NCBI GenBank assembly: GCA_029945425.1
Contig: JAQSDV010000004.1
Location: 558,436 to 622,435, forward strand
Direction: 5' to 3'
DNA length: 64,000 nucleotides
Source of the DNA: a bacterium
GTDB lineage: Bacteria; Pseudomonadota; Alphaproteobacteria; Micavibrionales; UBA2020
Shown: positions 8,641 through 16,844 of the stretch, in pieces
How positions within the stretch are numbered: position 1 is the stretch's first letter
How the letters are laid out: the number at the start of each line of letters is the position of its first letter
The notes under the pieces: model-generated
Told to the model about the DNA's origin: nothing
Database searches by the model: none
The model's input: the letters and a program-made list of their open reading frames with translations, nothing else
Translations under genes and position numbers: made by a program

Positions 8641-8880
8641 ATGAAAAAGAAGCCCAGCAAACCGCTGCGCGAGCAGATTGCCGCGCTGGCGATTATCCGC
8701 GCGCTTGAACAATACATCCTCGGCGAACAAAAAATGAGCGCGACGCAGGTGACGGCGGCATTGGCGTTGTTGCGCAAACGCCTGCCCGATCTGATGCGCA
8801 AAACACTCGCACCCCAGCGCGGCCCGAAGAAGAAGATCGAGGCGCGCGAACATGAAGACGCGCTGAAGGACCTGGAATGA
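8641..8880 (+). CDS. Small phage protein, probable terminase small subunit
   Basis: A 79-residue, highly basic, helical protein whose stop overlaps the start of the large terminase (ATGA, 8877-8880). Position immediately before the large subunit at the head of a packaging cassette, small size and basic charge fit a small terminase or GTA g1-like protein. No helix-turn-helix is certain by eye. The role would be recognising DNA and regulating the packaging motor. The assignment rests mainly on context. Confidence 0.5.
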   Translation: MKKKPSKPLREQIAALAIIRALEQYILGEQKMSATQVTAALALLRKRLPDLMRKTLAPQRGPKKKIEAREHEDALKDLE

Positions 8881-10334
8881 CGGATAAAACATTCAGCAAA
8901 CAGGACAAAAATTTCGGCAAAGCCGAGCGGCAGCGGTTCAAGGACGATTTCGCCCATTATACGGGCGAATGCCTGAAACTCCGCAGCAAACAGGGGCGCA
9001 TCGTGCCGTTCCACCTGAACGCCGCGCAGGCGCATATCCATGCGGCGCTGGAAAAACAGCTGGCGGAAACGGGGCGCGTGCGGGCGGTGATATTGAAGGG
9101 GCGGCAGCAGGGATGCTCCACCTATGTCGAGGCGCGGTTTTACTGGAAGGTGACGCACCACAAGGGCCGTTCCGCCTTTATCCTGACGCATCTGGACGAG
9201 GCCTCGCGCGGCATTTACCAAATCGCACGGCGGTTTCACGACCATTGCCCCGATGCGGTGAAGGCGAAAACGCGCGTATCGAACAGCAAGGAATTGTTTT
9301 TCGGCGCGCTCGATTCCGGTTACCGCATCGGCACGGCGAAATCATCGGGCGTCGGGCGCGGCGCGACCGTGCAGTTTTTTCACGGATCGGAGGTCGCCTT
9401 CTGGTCGAATGCGGATGAACATATGCAGGGCGCGTTGCAGGCCGTGCCCGATGCCGATGGCACGGAAGTGATTTTAGAAAGCACATCGGCTGGCGCGGAA
9501 GGGTTGTTTTACAAACTGGCGCAGGATGCGCAAGCGCCGGATTCGGAATACCAACTGATTTTCATTCCGTGGTTCTGGCAGGACGAATACCGCCGCAAAC
9601 CGCCCGCGGATTTTGCACCGACGTCGGAGGAACGCGCCTATGCCGATAGTTTCAGCCTTGATGACGCGCAAATTTACTGGCGCAGGCAGAAAATCCTGAG
9701 CCTTGGCGGCAACAATGTGTTCCGCCGCGAATATCCGGCAACGGCGCAGGAGGCGTTCCATGCCGATGTCGCCGGTGCCCTGTGGACGCGCGCGCAGATC
9801 GAGGCGAACCGCGCGGGCACGACGCTGCCCGATATGGCGCGCGTGATTATCGCGGTTGATCCGGCGGTATCCGCCAAAAAGGGCAGCGATGAAACGGGCA
9901 TTATCGTGGCGGGGCTGGGGCGCGACGGCTGCGGCTATGTGCTGGCGGATTTGTCGGGGCGTTATGCGCCGCTCGACTGGGCGCAGCGTGTGGTGAAGGC
10001 CTATCACGATTTTTCCGCCGACCGCGTGGTGGCGGAGGTCAATCAGGGTGGCGACCTTGTGGAATGCACGCTGCGGTCGGTCGACCCGCGCTTATCCTAT
10101 AAGGCCGTGCGCGCCAGCCGGGGCAAGACGACGCGGGCGGAACCCGTCGCCGCGCTGGACATGCTGGGGCGCATCCGCCATGCGGGGCGGTTCGAGCGGC
10201 TGGAGGATCAGATGTGCGCCTTCGACCCGCTGCAAAATGCCGAAAGTCCCGACCGCGTGGATGCGCGCGTCTGGGCGATGACCGAATTGCTGCTGAACGG
10301 CCCGCCGCCGCAGGGGCCGAAGGTATGGTCTTGA
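8877..10334 (+). CDS. Phage terminase large subunit (packaging ATPase/nuclease)
   Basis: 485 residues, the size expected for TerL. The N-terminal ATPase has a Walker-A-like GRQQGCST (residues 75-82) and a hydrophobic strand plus acidic residue in VILESTSAG (about 198-206) as the Walker B/coupling region. The C-terminal RNase H-like nuclease has 'IIAVDPAVSAKKGSDETGI' (D328 as probable first metal ligand), then 'VVAEVNQGGD' and a late 'DRVDARVWAMTELL'. It would pump DNA into the prohead and cut it. Its start overlaps the small-subunit gene by 4 bases and the portal gene follows, the classical packaging order also seen in Rhodobacter-type gene transfer agents. Confidence 0.93.
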   Translation: MTDKTFSKQDKNFGKAERQRFKDDFAHYTGECLKLRSKQGRIVPFHLNAAQAHIHAALEKQLAETGRVRAVILKGRQQGCSTYVEARFYWKVTHHKGRSAFILTHLDEASRGIYQIARRFHDHCPDAVKAKTRVSNSKELFFGALDSGYRIGTAKSSGVGRGATVQFFHGSEVAFWSNADEHMQGALQAVPDADGTEVILESTSAGAEGLFYKLAQDAQAPDSEYQLIFIPWFWQDEYRRKPPADFAPTSEERAYADSFSLDDAQIYWRRQKILSLGGNNVFRREYPATAQEAFHADVAGALWTRAQIEANRAGTTLPDMARVIIAVDPAVSAKKGSDETGIIVAGLGRDGCGYVLADLSGRYAPLDWAQRVVKAYHDFSADRVVAEVNQGGDLVECTLRSVDPRLSYKAVRASRGKTTRAEPVAALDMLGRIRHAGRFERLEDQMCAFDPLQNAESPDRVDARVWAMTELLLNGPPPQGPKVWS

Positions 10335-10390
10335 ACGTCACTGTCATTCTGGGCGAAGCGAAGAACGACAAGAATCAAAAGGAAGCTATC

Positions 10391-11590
10391 ATGAAATTCA
10401 AAAATCCCTTCCGCAAGGCGGAAGTGAAATCATCGGCGTCGGCGAGGCTGCTGGTGCCGTTCGGCGTAAAGGAGGCAAAATTTACGCCGCGCCAGTATGA
10501 CCAGCTGGCGATGGAGGGCTACCAGAAAAACGTCGTGGCCTATCGCTGCATTTCGCTGGTCAGCCGCAACGCGGCGGGCGTGCCGTGGACCGTGTTTCGC
10601 GGCAAGGGTTCATCCCGCGAGCGTCTGCACGAACATCCGCTGATCGATCTGCTGAACAAGCCGAACCCGTCGCAGGGCGGCGCAGCGCTGTTCGAAGCCG
10701 CATTCGCCTTTTACCTGATCGCGGGCAACAGCTATATCGAGGCGGCGGGGCCGAAAAACGCCGAACCGCTGGAACTGTGGAACCTGCGCCCCGACCGCAT
10801 GCGCATCGTGCCGGGGCTGCAGGGATTGCCGAACGCCTACCGGTATCAGGTGAACGGCACGACATTCGATTATGCGGCGGATGCGCTAACGGGACAGTCA
10901 CAAGTCCTGCACATGAAGGCGTTCCACCCGCTGGATGACTGGTACGGCATGAGCCCGATGGAGGCCGCCGCGTTTTCCGTCGACCAGCATAACGAAGCGG
11001 CGAAATGGAACGCCGCGCTGCTGCAATCATCAGGACGGCCATCCGGCGCGCTGGTATACAAACCCGCGCATCCCGAGGCGCTGGATACCCTGACGGGCGA
11101 CCAGCGCGACACGCTGAAGGCGGAGATCGAGCAGTATTTTTCAGGGTCAGCGAACGCAGGCCGCCCGATGGTGCTGGAGGGAGGATTGGAATGGCGCGAG
11201 ATGGGATTAAGCCCCAAGGACATGGACTGGCTGGCGGGCAAGGATGTATCGGCGCGTGAAATCGCGCTGGCATTTCATGTGCCGCCGCAGCTGATCGGCA
11301 TTGAAGGGTCGCTCACCTTCGCGAATTTCGAACAGGCGCGGCTGGCGCTGTTCGACGATGCGGTGCTGCCGCTGCTGGATCATATGCAGGGTGCGCTCAA
11401 CAACTGGCTCTCGCCCCGTTTCGGCGATGATATTTCGATCGGCTATGACGCCGATGCGATCGAGGCGTTAGCCCCGCGCCGTGAGAAAACATGGTCGCGG
11501 CTGGCGGGATGCGATTTCATGACGGTGAATGAAAAACGGCAGGCGTTGGGAATGTCGCCGGTCGAGGGTGGTGACGCGATTAACGTCTGA
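10391..11590 (+). CDS. Phage portal protein, HK97 family
   Basis: The frame is open further upstream, but ATG 10391 has an AAGGAAG ribosome site and gives 399 residues, matching GTA and HK97-type portals. Diagnostic stretches are 'VAYRCISLVSRNAAGVPW' near residue 50, 'HPLIDLLNKPNPSQ' near 85 and 'VLHMKAFHPLDDWYGMSPM' near 180, followed by 'GKDVSAREIALAFHVPPQLIG' close to 290. The dodecameric portal forms the DNA entry vertex of the capsid and docks the terminase. It sits 56 bases after terL; two minus-strand genes interrupt the path to the protease gene. Confidence 0.93.
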   Translation: MKFKNPFRKAEVKSSASARLLVPFGVKEAKFTPRQYDQLAMEGYQKNVVAYRCISLVSRNAAGVPWTVFRGKGSSRERLHEHPLIDLLNKPNPSQGGAALFEAAFAFYLIAGNSYIEAAGPKNAEPLELWNLRPDRMRIVPGLQGLPNAYRYQVNGTTFDYAADALTGQSQVLHMKAFHPLDDWYGMSPMEAAAFSVDQHNEAAKWNAALLQSSGRPSGALVYKPAHPEALDTLTGDQRDTLKAEIEQYFSGSANAGRPMVLEGGLEWREMGLSPKDMDWLAGKDVSAREIALAFHVPPQLIGIEGSLTFANFEQARLALFDDAVLPLLDHMQGALNNWLSPRFGDDISIGYDADAIEALAPRREKTWSRLAGCDFMTVNEKRQALGMSPVEGGDAINV

Positions 11591-11606
11591 TATTTTTTCG
11601 CGGACG

Positions 11607-12005
11607 TTACCGCCCGACCCTGAACTGCGCGACGCGCTGTTCGATGCGCACGCCGGCATTTGACTTGAACACGTTTTCGTATTCGAGCCAGTCGACAGCC
11701 TGCGCTGTGACAGGTTTCTCGTTGCGGATAAACGATCCGATGCGTTCGGTGCGGTCTTCTTCATACGGCGCGACGGCGGTGACTTTCGAAATCGCAACCG
11801 CGTTTTCCTTGATGAGCGCCTCGACCTTGGCGGTGATTTCCGGCGGCACGCGGCCGACGCCGTTGAAGGAGGCGGTGAGCTTGCCGATTTGCTTGTCCAT
11901 TTTCTTGAGCGCGGCGATTGCGTCTTCGTTGCCGGACAAGATCGCCTTGTGCTTTTCATTGGTCAGCTGGTTGCTGGTGCCGGTGATCCAGTCGAAAATG
12001 GACAT
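11607..12005 (-). CDS. Hypothetical protein inserted antisense in the phage cassette
   Basis: 132 residues, read from ATG 12005, which has a GGAGAG site upstream; a longer frame to 12041 lacks one. It starts MSIFDWITGTSNQL and is a soluble, mostly helical protein with a coiled-coil-like middle ('ALKKMDKQIGKL'). I do not recognise a family. It faces opposite to the surrounding structural genes, so it must have its own promoter. It may be a moron or a host gene. Its stop lies 16 bases past the portal gene end. Confidence 0.6.
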   Translation of the reverse strand: MSIFDWITGTSNQLTNEKHKAILSGNEDAIAALKKMDKQIGKLTASFNGVGRVPPEITAKVEALIKENAVAISKVTAVAPYEEDRTERIGSFIRNEKPVTAQAVDWLEYENVFKSNAGVRIEQRVAQFRVGR

Positions 12006-12097
12006 TCTTTTCTCTCCGCGTTGGAATTGCGGATATACCATAATACATGGGGTGTAAAAGTCAATAAAAAGGCGCTGCTGCGTGTAAGAACAATCGC

Positions 12098-12754
12098 TTA
12101 GGCGTGTGCCGGTTGCGGCTGGCGGTGCGCTTTGGCATGGCGGTGACGCACGGGCGCGGGTGATTCCTCTGCCCCGCCCATGAGCGCGGCATCGGCGAAC
12201 TGCACGACGGGGCGGACAAATTCATAGGTCACTTTGCTGGCGGGCGCGCTGCCATGGTCGATCACCTGCACGCGGTCGCGGGCGGCTTTGCTGTCGGCGA
12301 TGATGTCCATGACTTCGGCATTGATGACGGCGGGGCCTGCGACTTCGCTGAAGGTGGCGGTGAGGCTGATGATCTTTTTCTGCGCGGTGTGCAGGGTGTA
12401 AAGGTCGGCGCGGCTGCCCGATACTTTCTGCCCCGCCATGTTGGTTTCGGCGATTTTGACCGCGCCGGATTTTTTGGAATGCAGATAAAGCGCGCCCAGC
12501 AACGCAACGCCGGTAACGGCGGCAAGGCCCATGCCCGCCGCGACGCCGATCAGCGACGCGCCGATCATCATGTCGATGACGGTGTTGGAGGCAAGCGCCG
12601 ATGACAGGCCGAGCGCGCCCAGCGCCGTGGTGACCCATGGCTTGTGCGGCAATGCGCTGTCGTCGTGAATTTTATGTGGGGCTGCGGGGGTGTAATACCC
12701 CGCCTTGATCGTGTCGTAAAAGTTATCGAACCAACTGCTCAAGCGATCGAACAA
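12098..12754 (-). CDS. Hypothetical membrane protein inserted antisense in the phage cassette
   Basis: 218 residues. An N-terminal 'MFDRLSSWFDNFYDTIKAG' amphipathic segment is followed by two hydrophobic spans (about residues 45-65 and 68-92, 'LIGVAAGMGLAAVTGVALLG'), then a soluble part of about 120 residues containing a beta-rich 'KIISLTATFSEVAGPAVI' stretch and a His/Pro/Arg-rich tail. No family is recognised. Together with the gene at 11607-12005 it forms a minus-strand pair between portal and protease, a place normally compact in phages, suggesting a later insertion. Confidence 0.65.
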   Translation of the reverse strand: MFDRLSSWFDNFYDTIKAGYYTPAAPHKIHDDSALPHKPWVTTALGALGLSSALASNTVIDMMIGASLIGVAAGMGLAAVTGVALLGALYLHSKKSGAVKIAETNMAGQKVSGSRADLYTLHTAQKKIISLTATFSEVAGPAVINAEVMDIIADSKAARDRVQVIDHGSAPASKVTYEFVRPVVQFADAALMGGAEESPAPVRHRHAKAHRQPQPAHA

Positions 12755-12870
12755 ATGAACCTGCCTGGTGGGTGATGACTAATCCAAGGTTATGGGATTC
12801 GCCGGGCATTTGTCAAAACAATAACGACATTAACTTTCAATCACTTCGTTTCAGACGAAAGGAAATAACA

Positions 12871-13551
12871 ATGCTGCCCCAATTCGAGACCCCGTTCGAG
12901 CTTAAATTCTTAAGCGAAACAGGTGTGTTCGAGGGTTATGCCTCGGTTTTCGGCGTGACCGACAGCGTGAACGACCGGATTTTGCCGGGTGCGTTCCGTG
13001 ACAGTTTAAAGGCCTTTAGCGACGCCGGCCGCCTGCCCCCGCTGCTGTGGCAGCACGACCCGCGCCAGCCCATCGGCGTCTGGCGCGAAATGCGGGAGGA
13101 CGAACACGGGCTGTATGTGAAGGGCGAATTATTCGTGTCCGATATTCCGCGGGCGCGCGAAGCATACCGGCTGTTGCGCGAAAATGTCGTCACAGGATTG
13201 TCGATCGGATACCGCACCAAGGGATCGCATCGTGATGACGCAAGTGGCGCGCGTATTTTAACGCAGCTCGACCTTGTGGAAATTTCGATGGTGACCTTTC
13301 CCGCCAACGACATGGCGCGGGTGCGCCGCGTGAAATCGCTGCTGCAATCGGGCGGCGTGCCGACACTCAAAGAATTCGAGGCTCTGCTGCGCGATGCAGG
13401 CATGAGCCGGAAGCAGGCCAAGGGATTTATCTCTCATGGATATAAATCCCTTGGCTACAAATCCCCCTCCCCGCGTGACGCGGGCGAGGGGGATGAAGAT
13501 ACCGCGAGCCTCTTGCTGGGGCTGGCCGAGAAAATCAGAACCCTCACTTAA
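12871..13551 (+). CDS. Prohead protease, HK97 (U35) family
   Basis: ATG 12871 is chosen because it follows an AAAGGAAAT site and places 'FEGYASVFG' at residues 20-28, typical of this family; the frame is open to 12772. The 226-residue protein carries the catalytic His in 'LWQHDPRQPIG' (H62) and the catalytic Ser in 'VTGLSIGYRT' (S111), in the usual order for a herpes/HK97-type assemblin protease. It would cleave the capsid protein N-terminal delta domain during maturation. It lies directly upstream of the major capsid gene, as expected. Confidence 0.93.
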   Translation: MLPQFETPFELKFLSETGVFEGYASVFGVTDSVNDRILPGAFRDSLKAFSDAGRLPPLLWQHDPRQPIGVWREMREDEHGLYVKGELFVSDIPRAREAYRLLRENVVTGLSIGYRTKGSHRDDASGARILTQLDLVEISMVTFPANDMARVRRVKSLLQSGGVPTLKEFEALLRDAGMSRKQAKGFISHGYKSLGYKSPSPRDAGEGDEDTASLLLGLAEKIRTLT

Positions 13552-13565
13552 CCAAAGGAAACAAC

Positions 13566-14852
13566 ATGACGAATGATATTCGCACGGCGGTCTATGAGCT
13601 GGGCCGTGCCTTCGAGAAATTCAAGGACGCGAACGACCAGCGCATCCGCGAGATGGAACGCCGCGGCAGCGCCGATCCGCTGACCGAAATGAAGGTCAAC
13701 CGCCTGAACGCCGAAATCAGCCGCGCTTCCGATGCGGCCGATACCGCGAAAAAACGCGTCGACCTGCTGGAAACCGCGCTGTCGCGCGCGCCGTCGTCGA
13801 AAGGCGACGACTGGGTCGAGGCGGAGCAGTTTATGACCGAGCGCAAGCATGCGCTGGATCAGGGATTCGGGGTCGATGCGTACCGCCAGTACCGCCACGC
13901 CTTCCGCAGCTATATCCGCAAAAACAATGCCGGTTCTGGCGTGGATGAAATCAAGGCGCTGGCGGCGGGGTCAGACCCCGATGGCGGTTTTGCCGTCACA
14001 CCCGATATGTCTGGCCGCATTTCGACGCTGGTGCGCGAAACATCGGCGATGCGGCAGGTCGCCAACGTCATCACCATCGGCACCGATGCGCTGGAGGGGG
14101 TGAATGACCTGAACGAAGCAACATCCGGCTGGGTCGGCGAAACCGAAGCGCGCGGGGAAACCACCGCGCCCAAGATCGGCGAATACCGGATCCCCGTGCA
14201 TGAACAATATGCGGAACCGCGCGCGACGCAAAAGCTGCTGGATGACGCGATGTTCAATGTGGAGGAATGGCTGGCCGGCAAGATCGCCGAACGCCTGAGC
14301 CGCATGGAAAACGACGCGTTTGTGAATGGCAACGGCGTGCGCAAACCGCGCGGGTTCCTGACCTATGCGGCGGGTACGCCGTCGGCATCGGCGTTCAACG
14401 TGATTGAACAGCTGGCTTCCGGCGGCGCGGGTGCATTTGCGGCGTCCGACCCGGGCGACGCGCTGATCAGCCTTGTCTATGCGCTGAAATCGGCATACCG
14501 CGAAAAAGCGGTGTTCATGATGAAACGCTCGACGCTGGCGGCTGTACGCAAGCTGAAGGACGGCGACGACAATTACCTGTGGCAGCCGGATTTCCAGCTG
14601 AAACAGGGCGGGTCGCTGCTGGGCTTTGACGTGATCGAGGCGGAGGATATGCCTGCGATTTCGGCCAACAGCCTGTCGATTGCCTTCGGCGATTTCAACG
14701 CCGGTTACCAGATCGTCGACCGTCAGGGTGTGCGAATCTTACGCGATAACTTCACCGCCAAGCCCTACGTCAAATTCTACACGACCAAGCGCGTCGGCGG
14801 CGATGTGGTGAATTTCGAGGCGATCAAGCTGATGAAATTCTCGGCCTCTTAA
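13566..14852 (+). CDS. Major capsid protein, HK97 fold
   Basis: 428 residues. The first ~105 residues are a charged coiled-coil delta domain (scaffold) expected to be cleaved by the upstream protease. The mature part has HK97 landmarks: 'GGFAVTPDMSGRISTLVRE' near 140, 'WVGETEARGETTAPKIGEY' near 190, 'ENDAFVNGNG' near 245 and the C-terminal 'AGYQIVDRQGVRILRDNFT' with 'FYTTKRVGGDVVNFEAIKLM' at the end. Forms the icosahedral shell. It begins 14 bases after the protease stop with an AAAGGAAAC site. Confidence 0.95.
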   Translation: MTNDIRTAVYELGRAFEKFKDANDQRIREMERRGSADPLTEMKVNRLNAEISRASDAADTAKKRVDLLETALSRAPSSKGDDWVEAEQFMTERKHALDQGFGVDAYRQYRHAFRSYIRKNNAGSGVDEIKALAAGSDPDGGFAVTPDMSGRISTLVRETSAMRQVANVITIGTDALEGVNDLNEATSGWVGETEARGETTAPKIGEYRIPVHEQYAEPRATQKLLDDAMFNVEEWLAGKIAERLSRMENDAFVNGNGVRKPRGFLTYAAGTPSASAFNVIEQLASGGAGAFAASDPGDALISLVYALKSAYREKAVFMMKRSTLAAVRKLKDGDDNYLWQPDFQLKQGGSLLGFDVIEAEDMPAISANSLSIAFGDFNAGYQIVDRQGVRILRDNFTAKPYVKFYTTKRVGGDVVNFEAIKLMKFSAS

Positions 14853-14906
14853 CACAACCAGACAGAATGCGGCTTTGCCGCGAACGAATGGCCTGAAAAG
14901 GCCGGG

Positions 14907-14970
14907 TCCGGCACAGGTATATAAGCCCCGCAACTTAGCGCGCGTATCCCCGCGCGCCGCCTGTGCCGGA
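14907..14970 (+). terminator. Two-stem hairpin with U-tract after the capsid gene
   Basis: TCCGGCACAGG (14907-14917) pairs perfectly with CCTGTGCCGGA (14960-14970), and inside it GCGCGCG (14938-14944) pairs with CGCGCGC (14951-14957). A T-rich run (TTTTCTTTTTTT) follows. The large loop is unusual for a simple terminator, so it may act as an attenuator or an mRNA-stabilising structure behind the highly expressed capsid gene. Confidence 0.55.
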
Positions 14971-14997
14971 TTTTCTTTTTTTCGAAAGGACTAAAAA

Positions 14998-15447
14998 ATG
15001 CACGACCTGATCAATACCCTGTCGATCCTGCAACCGCTGCGCCCGCAAGTCGTACAGGCATCGGCGCTGAATTCCGGCAATATCGATATGCAGGGCGCGG
15101 AAGCGCTCGCCGTCGTGGTGCTGGTGGGCGATATCGCCGATACGCTCGACTCCACCCACCGCCTCGATTTGAAAATCGAACATGCGGAGGATGACGGCAC
15201 CGGCGCGCCAGCATCCTACGCCGCCTGCACGGATGAAGATGTGCTGAATTTCGCCGGCCTTGCAGCCGGTGTTTTCATGGCCGTCGACGGCAGCGGCGAC
15301 GAACAAAAACGCCATGTGATCGGCTATCGCGGCGGCAAGCGTTTCGTGAAGGTGACGGCGACGCCCGTATCGCTTTCCACGGGCGGGCCGATTGCGATGC
15401 TGGCGATCAAGGGCAACCTGTCGTCACTGCCCACCGCGAATACCTGA
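14998..15447 (+). CDS. Phage head protein, probable decoration/head-stabilising protein
   Basis: 149 residues, starting at ATG 14998 with an AAAGGAC site, between the capsid and head-tail connector genes. It contains 'ALAVVVLVGDIADTLDSTHRL', a glycine-rich middle and 'HVIGYRGGKRFVKVTATP' near residue 110, a pattern common in small beta-rich phage structural proteins encoded after HK97 capsids. The decoration role is inferred from place and size. Hairpins lie on both sides, making it a nearly isolated transcription unit. Confidence 0.6.
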   Translation: MHDLINTLSILQPLRPQVVQASALNSGNIDMQGAEALAVVVLVGDIADTLDSTHRLDLKIEHAEDDGTGAPASYAACTDEDVLNFAGLAAGVFMAVDGSGDEQKRHVIGYRGGKRFVKVTATPVSLSTGGPIAMLAIKGNLSSLPTANT

Positions 15448-15454
15448 TGAGACA

Positions 15455-15488
15455 GGGGCGGAGCATAAAACCTCCGCCCCGCTTTTTT
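15455..15488 (+). terminator. Rho-independent terminator after the decoration-like gene
   Basis: GGGGCGGAG (15455-15463) and CTCCGCCCC (15472-15480) form a perfect 9-bp stem with an 8-base loop, followed by GCTTTTTT. It lies 8 bases after the TGA of the upstream gene. Confidence 0.85.
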
Positions 15489-15501
15489 AAAGGCAAAAGC
15501 C

Positions 15502-16062
15502 ATGAACCTGATCGAAGACATGCCGGAGAACGAACCGGTGACGCTGGATGACGCGAAGGCGCATCTGCGCATCACGCATGACGCGGATGACGATGCGATT
15601 GCGGCGCTGGTGAAAACGGCGCGGCAGATTTGCGAGGAATATACGGGCCTTGCGCTGATCACGCGCGATTGCCGGTTGTACCTCGACCAATGGCCGAAAC
15701 ATACGCTGTCGCTGCCCAAACCGCCGCTGGTCAATGTGGCGGCGATCAATGTGTATGACGCAGGCGGCGATGCATCCGCATTTCCGGCGGCGGGCTATGC
15801 GGTCGACACCATCGGCAGGCCGGGACGCATTGAAATGACGGGCGCGCCGCCCTGGCCCGGACAGGCATTGTCCGGCATCGAGATTGAATTCAGCGCAGGT
15901 TTCGGCGCCAGCGCCGACGATGTGCCGCAAGATTTGCGCGAGGGCATCAAGCGGCTGGTCGCGCATCTTTACATGAACCGCGGCGATGCGGGCGAAACGG
16001 CCATCCGCAATGCCGGCGCGGGCAACCTGTTCGCGGCGTATCGCCGGTTGAGGCTGTCATGA
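15502..16062 (+). CDS. Phage head-tail connector (gp6-like / phiE125 gp8 family)
   Basis: 186 residues. The N-terminal 'VTLDDAKAHLRITHDADDDAI' (about residues 13-33) and 'ARQICEEYTGLALI' are typical of the connector family whose dodecamer sits below the portal. The C-terminal 'VPQDLREGIKRLVAHLYMNRGD' (about 142-163) is also family-like. It starts 14 bases after the terminator hairpin, and its stop overlaps the next gene's ATG (ATGA, 16059-16062), indicating translational coupling. Confidence 0.88.
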   Translation: MNLIEDMPENEPVTLDDAKAHLRITHDADDDAIAALVKTARQICEEYTGLALITRDCRLYLDQWPKHTLSLPKPPLVNVAAINVYDAGGDASAFPAAGYAVDTIGRPGRIEMTGAPPWPGQALSGIEIEFSAGFGASADDVPQDLREGIKRLVAHLYMNRGDAGETAIRNAGAGNLFAAYRRLRLS

Positions 16063-16373
16063 ATATCGGGCAGCTGACGCGCAAGATGACGATCGAGATG
16101 CCGGAGCTGACGCCCGATGGCGGCGGCGGTTTCACGGTGGCATGGCAGGAAGTGGCCGAGATTTATGCCGCCGTGACCGATCTGGGCGGGCAGGAAATTT
16201 TTCAGGATGCGCAAATCACGTCATCCGTTCCCGCCCGCGTCGTGATCCATTACCGCAGCGACATCGACGGTAAAATGCGGCTGGTGGAGGGGGAAACGGT
16301 CTATGACATTCTGTCATTCCGCGACCCCGATGGCGGGAAGTCGTGGCTGGAAATTATCGCGCAAATGAAATAA
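16059..16373 (+). CDS. Phage head closure / head-tail adaptor protein
   Basis: 104 residues, the usual length of this family (SPP1 gp16 / HK97 gp10-like head closure). It begins 'MNIGQLTRKMTIEMPE', then 'GGGFTVAWQEVAEIYAAVTDL', and has the characteristic 'ARVVIHYRSDIDGKMRLVEGETVYDIL' beta-strands, given here in part only. The predicted role is to close the head after packaging and connect it to the tail. ATG overlaps the stop of the upstream connector gene. Confidence 0.85.
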   Translation: MNIGQLTRKMTIEMPELTPDGGGGFTVAWQEVAEIYAAVTDLGGQEIFQDAQITSSVPARVVIHYRSDIDGKMRLVEGETVYDILSFRDPDGGKSWLEIIAQMK

Positions 16374-16385
16374 CCTTAAAACGTC

Positions 16386-16844
16386 ATGCAGTTTTTCGCC
16401 TTTATTTCCATTTTCTTTGCGACCGCGCTGTTCCACCAGCGCGAGCACCGCTTGCTGGTGGGCGAGCTGCGCGACCTGCACGCAAAACTGGTCGATGCGC
16501 GCCCAAGCGAAGCGTCGCTGGAGGCTAAGTTAAAGGGCGAGGACTGGCGGCTGGTATCGCTGCGCGGCACAAAGGCCGGATTGCGTCGCGCCTTCGAGGT
16601 GCCGGGAATGGAGGCGATGCTGCGCTATGGCGTGCCGGTCGTGATGTTCTGCCTGATGCTGCTGGGGCTACAAAGCTGGATCATGCCGGGCATCTATGCG
16701 GGCGTGATGACGTTGAAATGGTTCGTCAGCGTGACGGTGCTGGATACAGACCCGTATCTGCCGCGCTATGAGGTGCGGATGTTCGGGCTTCGCCTGTTCG
16801 GCGAAGGGCTGGCGATGGAAAATAAAAACAGCGAAACCTATTAG
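16386..16844 (+). CDS. Hypothetical membrane protein within the cassette
   Basis: 152 residues with an N-terminal hydrophobic helix (residues 1-16), a charged amphipathic middle ('HRLLVGELRDLHAKLVDARP'), and a second hydrophobic region at about residues 78-105. No phage family is recognised, and it is absent from standard GTA gene orders at this position. It lies 12 bases after the head-closure gene and ends overlapping the convergent Sel1-repeat gene by 4 bases. It could be a host-derived insertion. Confidence 0.6.
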   Translation: MQFFAFISIFFATALFHQREHRLLVGELRDLHAKLVDARPSEASLEAKLKGEDWRLVSLRGTKAGLRRAFEVPGMEAMLRYGVPVVMFCLMLLGLQSWIMPGIYAGVMTLKWFVSVTVLDTDPYLPRYEVRMFGLRLFGEGLAMENKNSETY

